DNA of 29,886 nt, taken from DASXTB01 sp036505615. Lineage in GTDB: Bacteria > Acidobacteriota > UBA6911 > JACQSX01. The position numbers and the translations under genes were made by a program. This document shows, in pieces, positions 1 through 6,931 of the stretch; the stretch's first letter is position 1; every line of letters begins with the position of its first letter. The DNA is taken from positions 1-29,886 of the forward strand of contig DASXTB010000399.1 of NCBI GenBank assembly GCA_036505615.1, in the 5' to 3' direction. The notes beneath the pieces are model-generated. The model was not told the DNA's origin. It ran no database searches and saw only the letters and a list, made by a program, of their open reading frames with translations.

Positions 1-50
1 TGGCGCATTAGATAAAAAAGAAGCTGTCAAAAAATTCATTCAATCTGTAC

Positions 51-72
51 GGGCGACCCTGTGTGGTCGCCC
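51..72. repeat. Short perfect hairpin
   Basis: An 8-bp perfect inverted repeat with a 6-nt loop. No T-tract follows on either strand, so it looks like a palindromic repeat rather than an intrinsic terminator. Confidence 0.5.
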
Positions 73-297
73 GCTGCAGACTCCAACGGATTTTCTCGAC
101 TCCGACGCTGGGAGGATCGACTTCGCTTGCTGCCCATTGAATTCTCGGTTCCAAACACTGTCAGTAATCCAGTTTACGGCGCCACAACCGGCACAGCGAC
201 ATACTTTCCCTCCGGAAACAGAACATCCAGCGCTGCAACAGCAATGGGAAAGTGTTTGAAGATTATTTGGAAATGGAGCTCGGAATCACGATTTGAA

Positions 298-385
298 ATA
301 CCGTCTACGCTCACGATCACGCTCACGTCCACGTCCACGTCGACGACCACGTTCTCGTCATCGTGGTCGTGAACGTGGACGTAGA
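298..385. repeat. Low-complexity inverted array (CACGTC words)
   Basis: Imperfect repeats of 6-12 bases (CTCACG, CACGTCCACGTC) run to about 350 and are answered by the complementary words (GTGGTCGTGAACGTGGACG type) up to about 385. The two halves can pair. This is one of several intergenic arrays in the window with this two-arm layout, each using a different word. Confidence 0.6.
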
Positions 386-443
386 CGGCTTTCTGTTTCA
401 ACCAGTGATCGGATTTTTTCTCACTCTCGTCGCCTCGAGAGTA

Positions 444-2111
444 CTAGCGCGGAACCTTTGCCATTGGAATTTCCGGTTTAGCGGTCTGCTCCTCCGTCTT
501 CTTCGGCCAGGGCGTGCCGTATTTTCGCTCTACTGCGGCGCGAATAAATCCGGCAAACAGCGGATGGGGACGAAGCGGCTGAGACTTAAACTCAGGATGG
601 AACTGGCAAGCTAAGAACCAGGGATGGTCAGGCAGTTCAATAATCTCCACAAAATTCCGGTCGGGAGAGTTTCCACTGATTTTCAATCCATACGAAACCA
701 GCAGCTCTTCATACTCCCGATTGAACTCGTAACGGTGGCGGTGGCGCTCGGAGATTTCTCGCTGGCCGTACATGCGGGCTGCCAGCGACCCCTCTTCCAG
801 AATGCAGGGATAAGCGCCCAGGCGCATGGTTCCACCCATTTCCTCAATCCCCAGCAACTCGCGCAGCTTGTAGATGACACGGTGCGCAGTCGCCGGATCG
901 AATTCCGAGCTGTCCGCGTCCAATCCACACACGTTGCGCGCAAATTCAATGACCGCCGTCTGCATTCCCAGGCAGATCCCGAGGTATGGCACCTTGTTTT
1001 CCCGCGCGTACTGGATGCTTCGAATCATTCCATCGATGCCGCGCTTGCCGAATCCACCGGGCACCAGAATGCAATCAATTTCTTTGGAGAATTTCTCCGG
1101 CAAATCATCGCCTACAAGACCCTCGGCTTCAATCCAGTGGATGTCAACTTTGACGTCATTGGCCAAACCTCCATGGACCAGAGCTTCGTTTAAGCTCTTA
1201 TATGAATCCTCGTATTCCACATATTTGCCCACAATGCCCACAGTTATCGTCCCTTTCGGATTGTGGACCCGGTGGACCAGGTCTCGCCATGCGTCCAGGT
1301 TTGGTTCGACGGCGGGGAGATTCAAATTGCGGACAATGTTTTCATCCAATCCTTCCTGGTTATAAACCAGCGGAACTTCATAGATGGAGGTCACATCCTT
1401 GGCCGTAATGACAGCGTCGACGGAAACATTGCAGAACAAGGCGATTTTTTCCTTCAGCTCCTTTGACAGGAACCGATCGGTGCGGCAGAGCAAAATGTCG
1501 GGCTGGATACCAATCTCGCGCAACTCCTTGACGCTGTGCTGAGTTGGTTTGGTTTTTAGCTCTCCCGCGGTGCCGATATAAGGAACCAGGGTGAGATGGA
1601 CGAACAGCGTGTCGTCTCGGCCCAGCTCATGGCGCATTTGCCGGATCGCTTCCAGAAATGGCAGGCTTTCGATGTCGCCCACGGTTCCTCCCACCTCCAC
1701 AATAACGACATCGACCCCATCGGCCACGCGCTTGATGGTGCTCTTGATTTCGTTGGTTATGTGCGGAATCACCTGTACCGTCTTGCCCAGGAAATCACCT
1801 TTTCGTTCTTTGTTTATCACCGTCAGATAAATCTTGCCGGTGGTTGAATTATTATCGCGAGTCAGTTTAGCGTTGGTGAAGCGCTCGTAGTGACCAAGGT
1901 CCAAGTCCGTTTCCGCTCCGTCATCTGTCACAAATACCTCACCATGCTGGAAGGGGCTCATCGTACCCGGGTCAACATTGATGTAAGGATCCAGCTTCAG
2001 CAAATTCACCTTTAAGCCGCGCGCCTCTAGGAGACATCCAATGGACGCCGACGCCAGACCCTTGCCCAGTGACGAGAGCACTCCTCCCGTGGTGAAAATG
2101 AATTTAGCCAT
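444..2111 (-). CDS. pyrG: CTP synthase (glutamine-hydrolysing)
   Basis: Makes CTP from UTP, ATP and glutamine in the cytoplasm, the last step of pyrimidine nucleotide synthesis. The 555-residue product has the usual two-domain length. An N-terminal amidoligase domain begins with MAKFIFTTGGVLSSLGKG (nucleotide-binding loop). A class I glutamine amidotransferase domain follows from about residue 290, with PGGFGKRG, the nucleophile Cys380 in GICLGMQ, and His505/Glu507 in CQFHPEF. The start is set at the second Met of the longer frame because AAGGAGG lies just before that ATG and the conserved N-terminus begins there. The open frame would allow eight more residues. It lies 165 bases downstream of kdsB on the same strand, so CTP production sits next to its use in CMP-Kdo synthesis. 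Assignment is essentially certain. Confidence 0.98.
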   Translation of the reverse strand: MAKFIFTTGGVLSSLGKGLASASIGCLLEARGLKVNLLKLDPYINVDPGTMSPFQHGEVFVTDDGAETDLDLGHYERFTNAKLTRDNNSTTGKIYLTVINKERKGDFLGKTVQVIPHITNEIKSTIKRVADGVDVVIVEVGGTVGDIESLPFLEAIRQMRHELGRDDTLFVHLTLVPYIGTAGELKTKPTQHSVKELREIGIQPDILLCRTDRFLSKELKEKIALFCNVSVDAVITAKDVTSIYEVPLVYNQEGLDENIVRNLNLPAVEPNLDAWRDLVHRVHNPKGTITVGIVGKYVEYEDSYKSLNEALVHGGLANDVKVDIHWIEAEGLVGDDLPEKFSKEIDCILVPGGFGKRGIDGMIRSIQYARENKVPYLGICLGMQTAVIEFARNVCGLDADSSEFDPATAHRVIYKLRELLGIEEMGGTMRLGAYPCILEEGSLAARMYGQREISERHRHRYEFNREYEELLVSYGLKISGNSPDRNFVEIIELPDHPWFLACQFHPEFKSQPLRPHPLFAGFIRAAVERKYGTPWPKKTEEQTAKPEIPMAKVPR

Positions 2112-2276
2112 TCGCGCTCCTCCTTTTTTGTCCATTGTCGATTGTCCGTGGTCCGTAGTCAGTTGACCGTAAGTAGTTGACAGTTATTTGTTCAATGGTT
2201 TTTCGCCACGTTCCTCGTTTCGTAAGCGCTCTCGAGTGAAGCTCGGCAACACGCACGGACAACTGACAATGGACCA
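2112..2276. repeat. Intergenic inverted word array (GACAATGGAC type)
   Basis: Between kdsB and pyrG the DNA is built of related 7-10 base words (TCCATTGTCGATTGTCCGTGG, GTCAGTTGACC, GTTGACAGTT) near 2132-2185, answered by the reverse complement (GGACAACTGACAATGGACC) near 2258-2277. The arms can pair across about 70 bases. It resembles the other intergenic arrays in layout but not in sequence. No coding potential is seen. Confidence 0.55.
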
Positions 2277-3002
2277 CTAACAACAGACATTGCCAAAGAT
2301 TTGCCGTACGCGTTCTAAATCCTCCGCAGTATCTACCCCGACTGAATCATGCTCTACCTCCACCATCTGGATCGGAACCCCGCATTCCAAAAAACGGAGC
2401 TGTTCCAGCTTCTCGGCAGCCTCCAGAGAGCTTTCCGGCAAGGTCCTGAGATTCATGAGGAATTCGCGCGTATAGCCGTAAATTCCAAGATGTTTGTAAT
2501 ACGTTCCGCACTCGCTTCCCCGATAGTGGGGAATAGCCGAGCGGGAGAAGTACATCGCCCTCAGCGACCGATCCACGACGACTTTTACCACTGCGGGGTT
2601 GTTGTAGCCTTCAGGATCGCGCATGCGGACCATTGCAGAAGCCACGGGCGCATGTCCTGCCACGAGCGCCGAGGCGACGGCCCGAACCACGTCGGGGGCG
2701 ATGAGGGGCTCGTCTCCCTGAATGTTGATGAAAAACCGTGCATCGATGCTCTCGGCCACCTCGGCAACTCTCTCCGTGCCTGAATTGTGATCTCTTCGGG
2801 TGAGCAGCGCCCTTCCTCCAAAGTTTTCCACTGCCTGGAGAATCTCGGCATGGTCGGTGGCGACGTATACGGCATCCAGGCCGGCCTGAGAAGCCTTCTG
2901 GTAAACCCAATAAATCATAGGTTTTTCGGCGATAGGAAGGAGTGCTTTCTGCGGAAGCCGTTGCGAATGGTAACGGGCGGGAATGATCCCAACACAATCC
3001 AT
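2277..3002 (-). CDS. kdsB: 3-deoxy-manno-octulosonate cytidylyltransferase
   Basis: Activates Kdo with CTP to give CMP-Kdo, which is used to build the inner core of lipopolysaccharide. It acts in the cytoplasm. The 241 residues match the family length. Visible signatures are the N-terminal IIPARYHSQRLPQKAL nucleotide-binding motif, the YVATDH and NSGTERVAE segments, and NIQGDEPLI (QGDEP at residues 95-99), which binds metal and substrate. The start is the ATG at 3002 because the conserved IIPAR motif begins five residues later. No good Shine-Dalgarno sequence precedes it, and a candidate promoter lies very close upstream, so the message may be nearly leaderless. It precedes pyrG, which supplies its CTP. 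The gene shows that the organism makes Kdo and hence has a Gram-negative type envelope. Confidence 0.97.
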   Translation of the reverse strand: MDCVGIIPARYHSQRLPQKALLPIAEKPMIYWVYQKASQAGLDAVYVATDHAEILQAVENFGGRALLTRRDHNSGTERVAEVAESIDARFFINIQGDEPLIAPDVVRAVASALVAGHAPVASAMVRMRDPEGYNNPAVVKVVVDRSLRAMYFSRSAIPHYRGSECGTYYKHLGIYGYTREFLMNLRTLPESSLEAAEKLEQLRFLECGVPIQMVEVEHDSVGVDTAEDLERVRQIFGNVCC

Positions 3003-3013
3003 GTTGGGAGCTT

Positions 3014-3042
3014 AGTATACAAGACTGTGCGAGGTTGTGAAA
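3014..3042 (-). promoter_or_regulatory. Candidate sigma-70-type promoter for kdsB
   Basis: On the minus strand TTTCAC (3037-3042) is followed after 17 bases by TATACT (3014-3019), a near-consensus -10 box. Transcription would begin only a few bases before the kdsB ATG at 3002, which fits the missing ribosome-binding site. It is read from sequence only. Chance matches of this quality are common. Confidence 0.4.
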
Positions 3043-3044
3043 GG

Positions 3045-3340
3045 AGTTTCGATTGCGGATTGCGGATTCTCCCGATTGCGGATTGCGAATTTCGGATTGC
3101 GGATTCTCCGAATTGCAGATTATAGATTGTGGGTGTGGGATCTTGAATGCGGCTAAAGCCCGCAGCACCAAAGAGGGCATGCTATAGGTCTTGGGCGATA
3201 CACCCCTGACCGCCGACAATCAAATCCCTAATTCGCAATCGACAATCCGCAATCCGCAATTCCGGGAATCCGCAATCCGAAATTCGCATCCGCAATCGGG
3301 AGAATCCGCAATCCGAAATCCGCAATCCGCAGTCGATAGA
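3045..3340. repeat. Inverted array of GATTGCGGATT words
   Basis: This fills the space between divergent kdsB and the DUF2085 gene. Left arm (about 3050-3128): repeated GATTGCGGATT and TTCGGATTGCGG words. Right arm (about 3220-3335): the reverse complement, AATCCGCAATCCG words. The arms are imperfect copies and could form a long hairpin. A small palindrome (TGCGG...CCGCA) lies at 3148-3164 in the centre. Short open frames across it are repeat translation, not genes. Confidence 0.75.
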
Positions 3341-3390
3341 ATCAGTTGTCAGGCGTATTGCGCGAATGCTACCATCCCAGCAACTTTCTC

Positions 3391-3828
3391 ATGCGCAAGC
3401 TTCAAATTGGAATGATCCTGGGGGCAGGTTTGTGGTGTTTAGCAATTCTTTTGCCGACATTTGTTTCCGCCGAGTGGATCCGCCTCTTTTTTGCTCCCAT
3501 CTGCCATCAGATTCCGGAACGATCATTTTGGCTGTTCGGAAAACCACTCAGCGTCTGCGCTCGCTGCAGTGGTTTCTACTTCGGGTTTTTTTCCGGTCTG
3601 ATCTTGCACTGGATCTTCCGGATTCCGGCCTGCAGGGCCGCGCTCCGCACGATGCTGGTCATCATTCTGGTTGATGTTGCTAACGGCTTTCTTGGCGTCT
3701 ATCCGGATTTGGCGGTGGGCAGGTTTTGCGGCGCGTTTCTCTTCTCTGTTCTCGTTACTCCATTCGTTGTGCAAGGGCTCTATGAAGCGGCCAGATCGCT
3801 TCACCAGACGGAGGTTCAGATCCCATGA
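3391..3828 (+). CDS. DUF2085 family membrane protein
   Basis: A small polytopic membrane protein of unknown function. The diagnostic DUF2085 signature is visible: CHQIPERSFW followed by VCARCSGFYFGFFSG, with paired cysteines, then further hydrophobic segments (three to four transmembrane helices in all). The frame is open from a TTG at 3346, but the ATG at 3391 is chosen because the preceding stretch is unlike the family and the first helix begins shortly after MRKLQIGMI. Its stop overlaps the start of the next gene (ATGA), so the two are probably translated together. The conserved Cys/His pattern might bind a metal or form disulfides. No reaction is known to me. Confidence 0.8.
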   Translation: MRKLQIGMILGAGLWCLAILLPTFVSAEWIRLFFAPICHQIPERSFWLFGKPLSVCARCSGFYFGFFSGLILHWIFRIPACRAALRTMLVIILVDVANGFLGVYPDLAVGRFCGAFLFSVLVTPFVVQGLYEAARSLHQTEVQIP

Positions 3829-4376
3829 AGGACAAAATGATGACCCCCGCTCTTATCGGCGGGATTATACTTGCGGGCGGTTCGACGATCCCTGTCGTTA
3901 ACTTTCTCAATTGCCTCTGTTGTGCCTGGCTAGTAATGGGCGGTGCAGCCGCTTCTTACCTGTACATCAAAGATTCCCCGGTAAAAGTCACGACCGGAGA
4001 CGGCGCGATATTGGGAGCACTGGCCGGAGTGGCGGGAAGCGTCCTGAACACATTGTTGTCGATCCCTGTCAAAATGCTTCTTCCTGCCAACACCGAGCGG
4101 TTGCGGGAAATGCTCGACAGACCCGAGATTCCGGAGGGTTTGCGCTCCATTCTGGCCTCCGCCGTTGGAAGGGGCACTTTCTCGATTGTGGCGTTGTTCT
4201 TCGGATTCGTCTTCATGCTGATTCTCTCTCTTATCTTCGCCACCCTTGGGGGAATCATCGGCGTGGCCATTTTCGAGAAACGGAAGAACGGAGCAGTGGT
4301 TGTTCCACCTCCGCCGATGCCACCGTCTCCCCCGATGCCACCGCCGACTCCGCCAGCGGCGCCACCCGCCCTTTAG
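3825..4376 (+). CDS. Small membrane protein with proline-rich tail
   Basis: A 183-residue protein with glycine-rich hydrophobic segments near residues 8-45, 60-85 and 115-150, consistent with several membrane helices. A Pro-rich C-terminus follows (PPPPMPPSPPMPPPTPP, about the last 25 residues), probably in the cytoplasm or periplasm as a flexible arm. It overlaps the DUF2085 gene by ATGA, implying translational coupling and perhaps a joint membrane role. I do not recognise the family with certainty. It resembles unnamed glycine-zipper membrane proteins. It ends just before the large inverted repeat at 4425-4820. Confidence 0.75.
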   Translation: MKDKMMTPALIGGIILAGGSTIPVVNFLNCLCCAWLVMGGAAASYLYIKDSPVKVTTGDGAILGALAGVAGSVLNTLLSIPVKMLLPANTERLREMLDRPEIPEGLRSILASAVGRGTFSIVALFFGFVFMLILSLIFATLGGIIGVAIFEKRKNGAVVVPPPPMPPSPPMPPPTPPAAPPAL

Positions 4377-4424
4377 GATCTTAACCGCGGGATCTTTAGG
4401 TCGGGGCGAAGCGCGCCTATTGTA

Positions 4425-4820
4425 GAGACGCCCGGTTGGGGCGTCTCCCTAGAGTTTCTACATTTTCTCATGCTGCAGTGCGCTTCAAACCAGCGCGTCC
4501 GCGAAGCGGACCAATAGCAGTAGCCGGGGGTGCCGAAGCGCGAAGCGCCAGGCACCCCCGGTCAACCATCCCCATATCACCCGGACCGCGCAAGCGGTCC
4601 CATCAGGTTCGGCAGTCATGGATGCCTCCGTCCCAAAGATAACGCTCGTCATACGGAATTTACGAAGACAAAATGAAGGAAAAAATGGGACCGCTTGCGC
4701 GGTCCGATTCCGTGCGGGGAATCGCTGACCGGGGGTGCCTGGCGCTCCGCGCCTGGGCACCCCCGGCTACTGTTATCGGTCCGCTTCGCGGACACAGAGA
4801 CGCCCCGTTGGGGCGTCTCC
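4425..4820. repeat. Large inverted repeat made of nested hairpins
   Basis: Four hairpins in the left half recur in reverse order and orientation in the right half. The left ones are GAGACG-type 4425-4447, GTCC-GCGAAGC-GGAC 4497-4511, CCGGGGGTGCC type 4524-4561 and GGACCGC type 4583-4600. Their partners are 4688-4705, 4728-4766, 4779-4794 and 4798-4820. The spacers between hairpins also match (for example GGCACCCCCGGTCA), so the whole block is one imperfect palindrome of about 395 bases. The left arm carries about 50 extra bases (4448-4496) absent from the right arm. It lies between convergent genes, and the right end touches the stop of the permease gene, so it could end transcription from both sides. 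Confidence 0.85.
4450..4511 (+). repeat. 63-bp dispersed repeat, copy 1
   Basis: Matches 23483-23545 in the same orientation with about five differences over 63 bases. The core CATTTTCTCATGCTGCAGTG is identical. In both places it sits between a GAGAC-type or AAGCCC-type hairpin and a GTCCGCGAAGCGGAC hairpin. Confidence 0.8.
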
Positions 4821-5743
4821 TATTTAGCAACCCCTTCGCGATGAGCGGAATCTTGCGCCAGGGTGTTCAATGAAAGGAAGACCAGGACAATGGCGACGAC
4901 GGGCGCCAACATCCACGGATAGGACGTTAGAACCACATACTGCTGAAGTGGCGTGAGCATGTTCCCCCAGGTGGGCGTTGGTTCCACCACGCCCAAACCC
5001 AGGAAGGAAAGACTGACCTCGGTAATGATATAGGCGGGCAAGCTGACCAATAGCTGCGTCCGGGCTGCCGGCAGCAGGAAAGGCACCAAGTGGAACCAGA
5101 AGATGCGCAGGTCACGAGCGCCCTGTGAGCGCGAGGCAATCACAAAATCACGCACCCGCAAGCCGCGCACAATTCCACGAAACACTCGCGCCGGCAAAGC
5201 CCATCCAAGCAGTCCCAGCAGGGTAAAGAGCGTCAACAGCGCTGCAGCAGCGCTCAAATTCAGCGGCAGCGCGGCCCTCAATGCTACGACAAAATAAAAC
5301 CAGGGGAGAGCTAGCAGGATTTCGCCGGCACGCGTGACGGCAATGTCTGGCCAACCGCCGTAGTAACCAGCCACCGATCCCAACCCCAGGGCCAAGATCA
5401 GAGAAAACAGAGCCGCCGCCGGCGCCAGAAGCAGCGAGGTGGAAGCTCCGTGGCAAAGACGCGAGTAGACGTCCCGCCCGAATTCGTCGCTGCCCAGCAG
5501 AAATACAAATCCGTGTCCATCCGTTCCAAACAGACGCAGGGAGGCAGGAACGACGCCCAACAGCCGGTACGATTCCCCGCGAACCAGCAAACGAAGTTGC
5601 CCGCCTCCATATATTCCGGGCGCCGCGTAGGGATAATCTCGATGTTGACGCGAAGGACGATAGGGAGAGAAAAAGTCTGGAAGCAACGCGGCCACATATG
5701 CCAGCAACAACACCACCAAGGCAACCCGTCGCATTCCCTTCAC
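4820..5743 (-). CDS. Peptide/nickel-type ABC transporter permease (DppC/OppC-like)
   Basis: Inner-membrane subunit of a peptide-type ABC importer. The 307 residues begin with a hydrophobic anchor (VALVVLLLAYVAALL), followed by a periplasmic stretch. The binding-protein-dependent permease core has about five more helices and the EAA-like cytoplasmic loop (ASRSQGARDLRIFWFHLVPFLLP, about residues 203-225). DEFGRDVYSRLCHGAST near residues 86-103 is typical of the DppC/OppC subfamily. It starts with GTG overlapping the stop of the upstream permease (GTGA), and ATG three codons later is an alternative start. No ATPase gene accompanies the pair here, so the ATPases must be encoded elsewhere if the transporter works. 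The divergent gene at 6932 encodes a binding protein of the matching class. Confidence 0.92.
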   Translation of the reverse strand: MKGMRRVALVVLLLAYVAALLPDFFSPYRPSRQHRDYPYAAPGIYGGGQLRLLVRGESYRLLGVVPASLRLFGTDGHGFVFLLGSDEFGRDVYSRLCHGASTSLLLAPAAALFSLILALGLGSVAGYYGGWPDIAVTRAGEILLALPWFYFVVALRAALPLNLSAAAALLTLFTLLGLLGWALPARVFRGIVRGLRVRDFVIASRSQGARDLRIFWFHLVPFLLPAARTQLLVSLPAYIITEVSLSFLGLGVVEPTPTWGNMLTPLQQYVVLTSYPWMLAPVVAIVLVFLSLNTLAQDSAHREGVAK

Positions 5744-6708
5744 GTGCGTGCAACTCTGGGATCGAAAAAGTACAGCAGCGCGTCGCCGATCACGTTTCCT
5801 ACCAGCAACAGCAGGGCCGACAACATCGCCAGATCCACCACCAGGAAGATGTCACGCCGAATCACCGCGTCATAGGTGAGTTGCCCGATGCCGGGCCAGC
5901 CCATCACCACTTCCACCAGGAGTGACGCGCTTAGGAGCAACGAAACAGAAAAACCGAACAACGCAGTCAAGGGGTTCAAGGCGCAACGCAGGGCGTGCTG
6001 CGTCACGATGCGAAGGCGTCTCAGGCCTTTGGCTCTCGCCGTCACCATGTGAGGAGCGGCCAGTGCCTCCGCCATTGAAGCTCGCGTATGCCGGGCTATC
6101 GCCGGCAACAAAGCGATAGCCACCGCTGCTGCGGGCAGGCACAGATGCCACATCAGGTCTGACAAACGAGCCTGCAGGCCCAATGACTCATAGCCTAGGC
6201 TGGTCATTCCTCCCACGGGCAATCCCAGTTCTACTGCCAGAGAGAGGAAGAGAATGGAAATTACTACCGCCGGCAATGAAAGAGCCAGGGTCGTGGCCGC
6301 CCCAATAAGCCAGTCGAGCGGCGACCCGCGCATCACAGCAGCCAGCACTCCCAGTGTAACGCCCAAGCTCCAGGCAAGCAGCAGCGCGATGGAATTGAGC
6401 AATATGGTGTTCCAGATGCGCTCAGAAAGAAGCTCGCGGATGGGACGCTGATAAACAAAAGAGTAGCCGAGATCACCCCGGGCCAGGTTTTGCACCCAAT
6501 TTTGGAATTTCTTATAATACGGCGTATTTAATCCGTACTGGAGGCGCATCTGTTCTAAGGCGGCCCGCGAAACTTGCGGGTTTGCGGCCAGTTCTTGAAG
6601 GTAGTCTCCCGGAGCACGACCTACCAGGGCGAAGGTGAGCAGCGCCACCAGAAGCAATACGGCGATCGCGTTCAGGAGACGGCCGAGAAGGAACTTCCCA
6701 AGCTGCAT
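5740..6708 (-). CDS. Peptide/nickel-type ABC transporter permease (DppB/OppB-like)
   Basis: Partner permease of the preceding entry, 322 residues, normal for DppB/OppB. The N-terminal membrane anchor (LLGRLLNAIAVLLLVALLTFALV) and the PGDY signature near residue 33 are typical. Six helices are visible, and the EAA-like loop reads TARAKGLRRLRIVTQHALR followed by N-P-L at about residues 225-248. Its stop codon overlaps the GTG of the next permease. It is transcribed away from the substrate-binding protein gene at 6932 across a 223-base spacer, where I see no clear promoter. The likely substrate is peptides, but nickel and other cargo occur in the same family and cannot be separated by sequence alone. 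Confidence 0.92.
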   Translation of the reverse strand: MQLGKFLLGRLLNAIAVLLLVALLTFALVGRAPGDYLQELAANPQVSRAALEQMRLQYGLNTPYYKKFQNWVQNLARGDLGYSFVYQRPIRELLSERIWNTILLNSIALLLAWSLGVTLGVLAAVMRGSPLDWLIGAATTLALSLPAVVISILFLSLAVELGLPVGGMTSLGYESLGLQARLSDLMWHLCLPAAAVAIALLPAIARHTRASMAEALAAPHMVTARAKGLRRLRIVTQHALRCALNPLTALFGFSVSLLLSASLLVEVVMGWPGIGQLTYDAVIRRDIFLVVDLAMLSALLLLVGNVIGDALLYFFDPRVART

Positions 6709-6931
6709 GCCCTATACTCCGGGTTTAGTTCCCTCGCCCATTGCGAGCGCATCACCAGGGTAACTTCGCAACGTTCCCGGACTGATTTCTGGCCTGGTTT
6801 GAATCCTTGCCACGCTTAACCAGCAGTTTGAAGGGTAGTTTTGTTAGGCCGATGAAGCGTAACATGCAGGGAGTCGCCCTTGTCAAGCCCGCATTATTAA
6901 TAAGTCTGCTCAGCAAGGGGACGGAGACAGC

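Larger units (their letters stand above)
1..443. other. Intergenic region with hairpin, no supported gene
   Basis: No convincing coding region was found downstream of pyrG. Short open frames exist on both strands, but their translations are low-complexity (runs of Thr/Ser or Asp/Val) and follow the repeat. A perfect 8-bp stem with a 6-nt loop lies at 51-72 (GGGCGACC / GGTCGCCC). From about 300 to 385 the DNA consists of short words of the type CACGTCCACGTC that turn into their reverse complement (GACGTGGACGTG type) near 355, forming an imperfect hairpin array. The left edge of the window may cut another gene, but none is recognisable in the first 60 bases. Confidence 0.6.

Noticed and set aside
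174..401. 75-residue minus-strand open frame after pyrG
   Set aside because: Half of it is Asp/Val repeat from the CACGTC array and the rest has no recognised motif.
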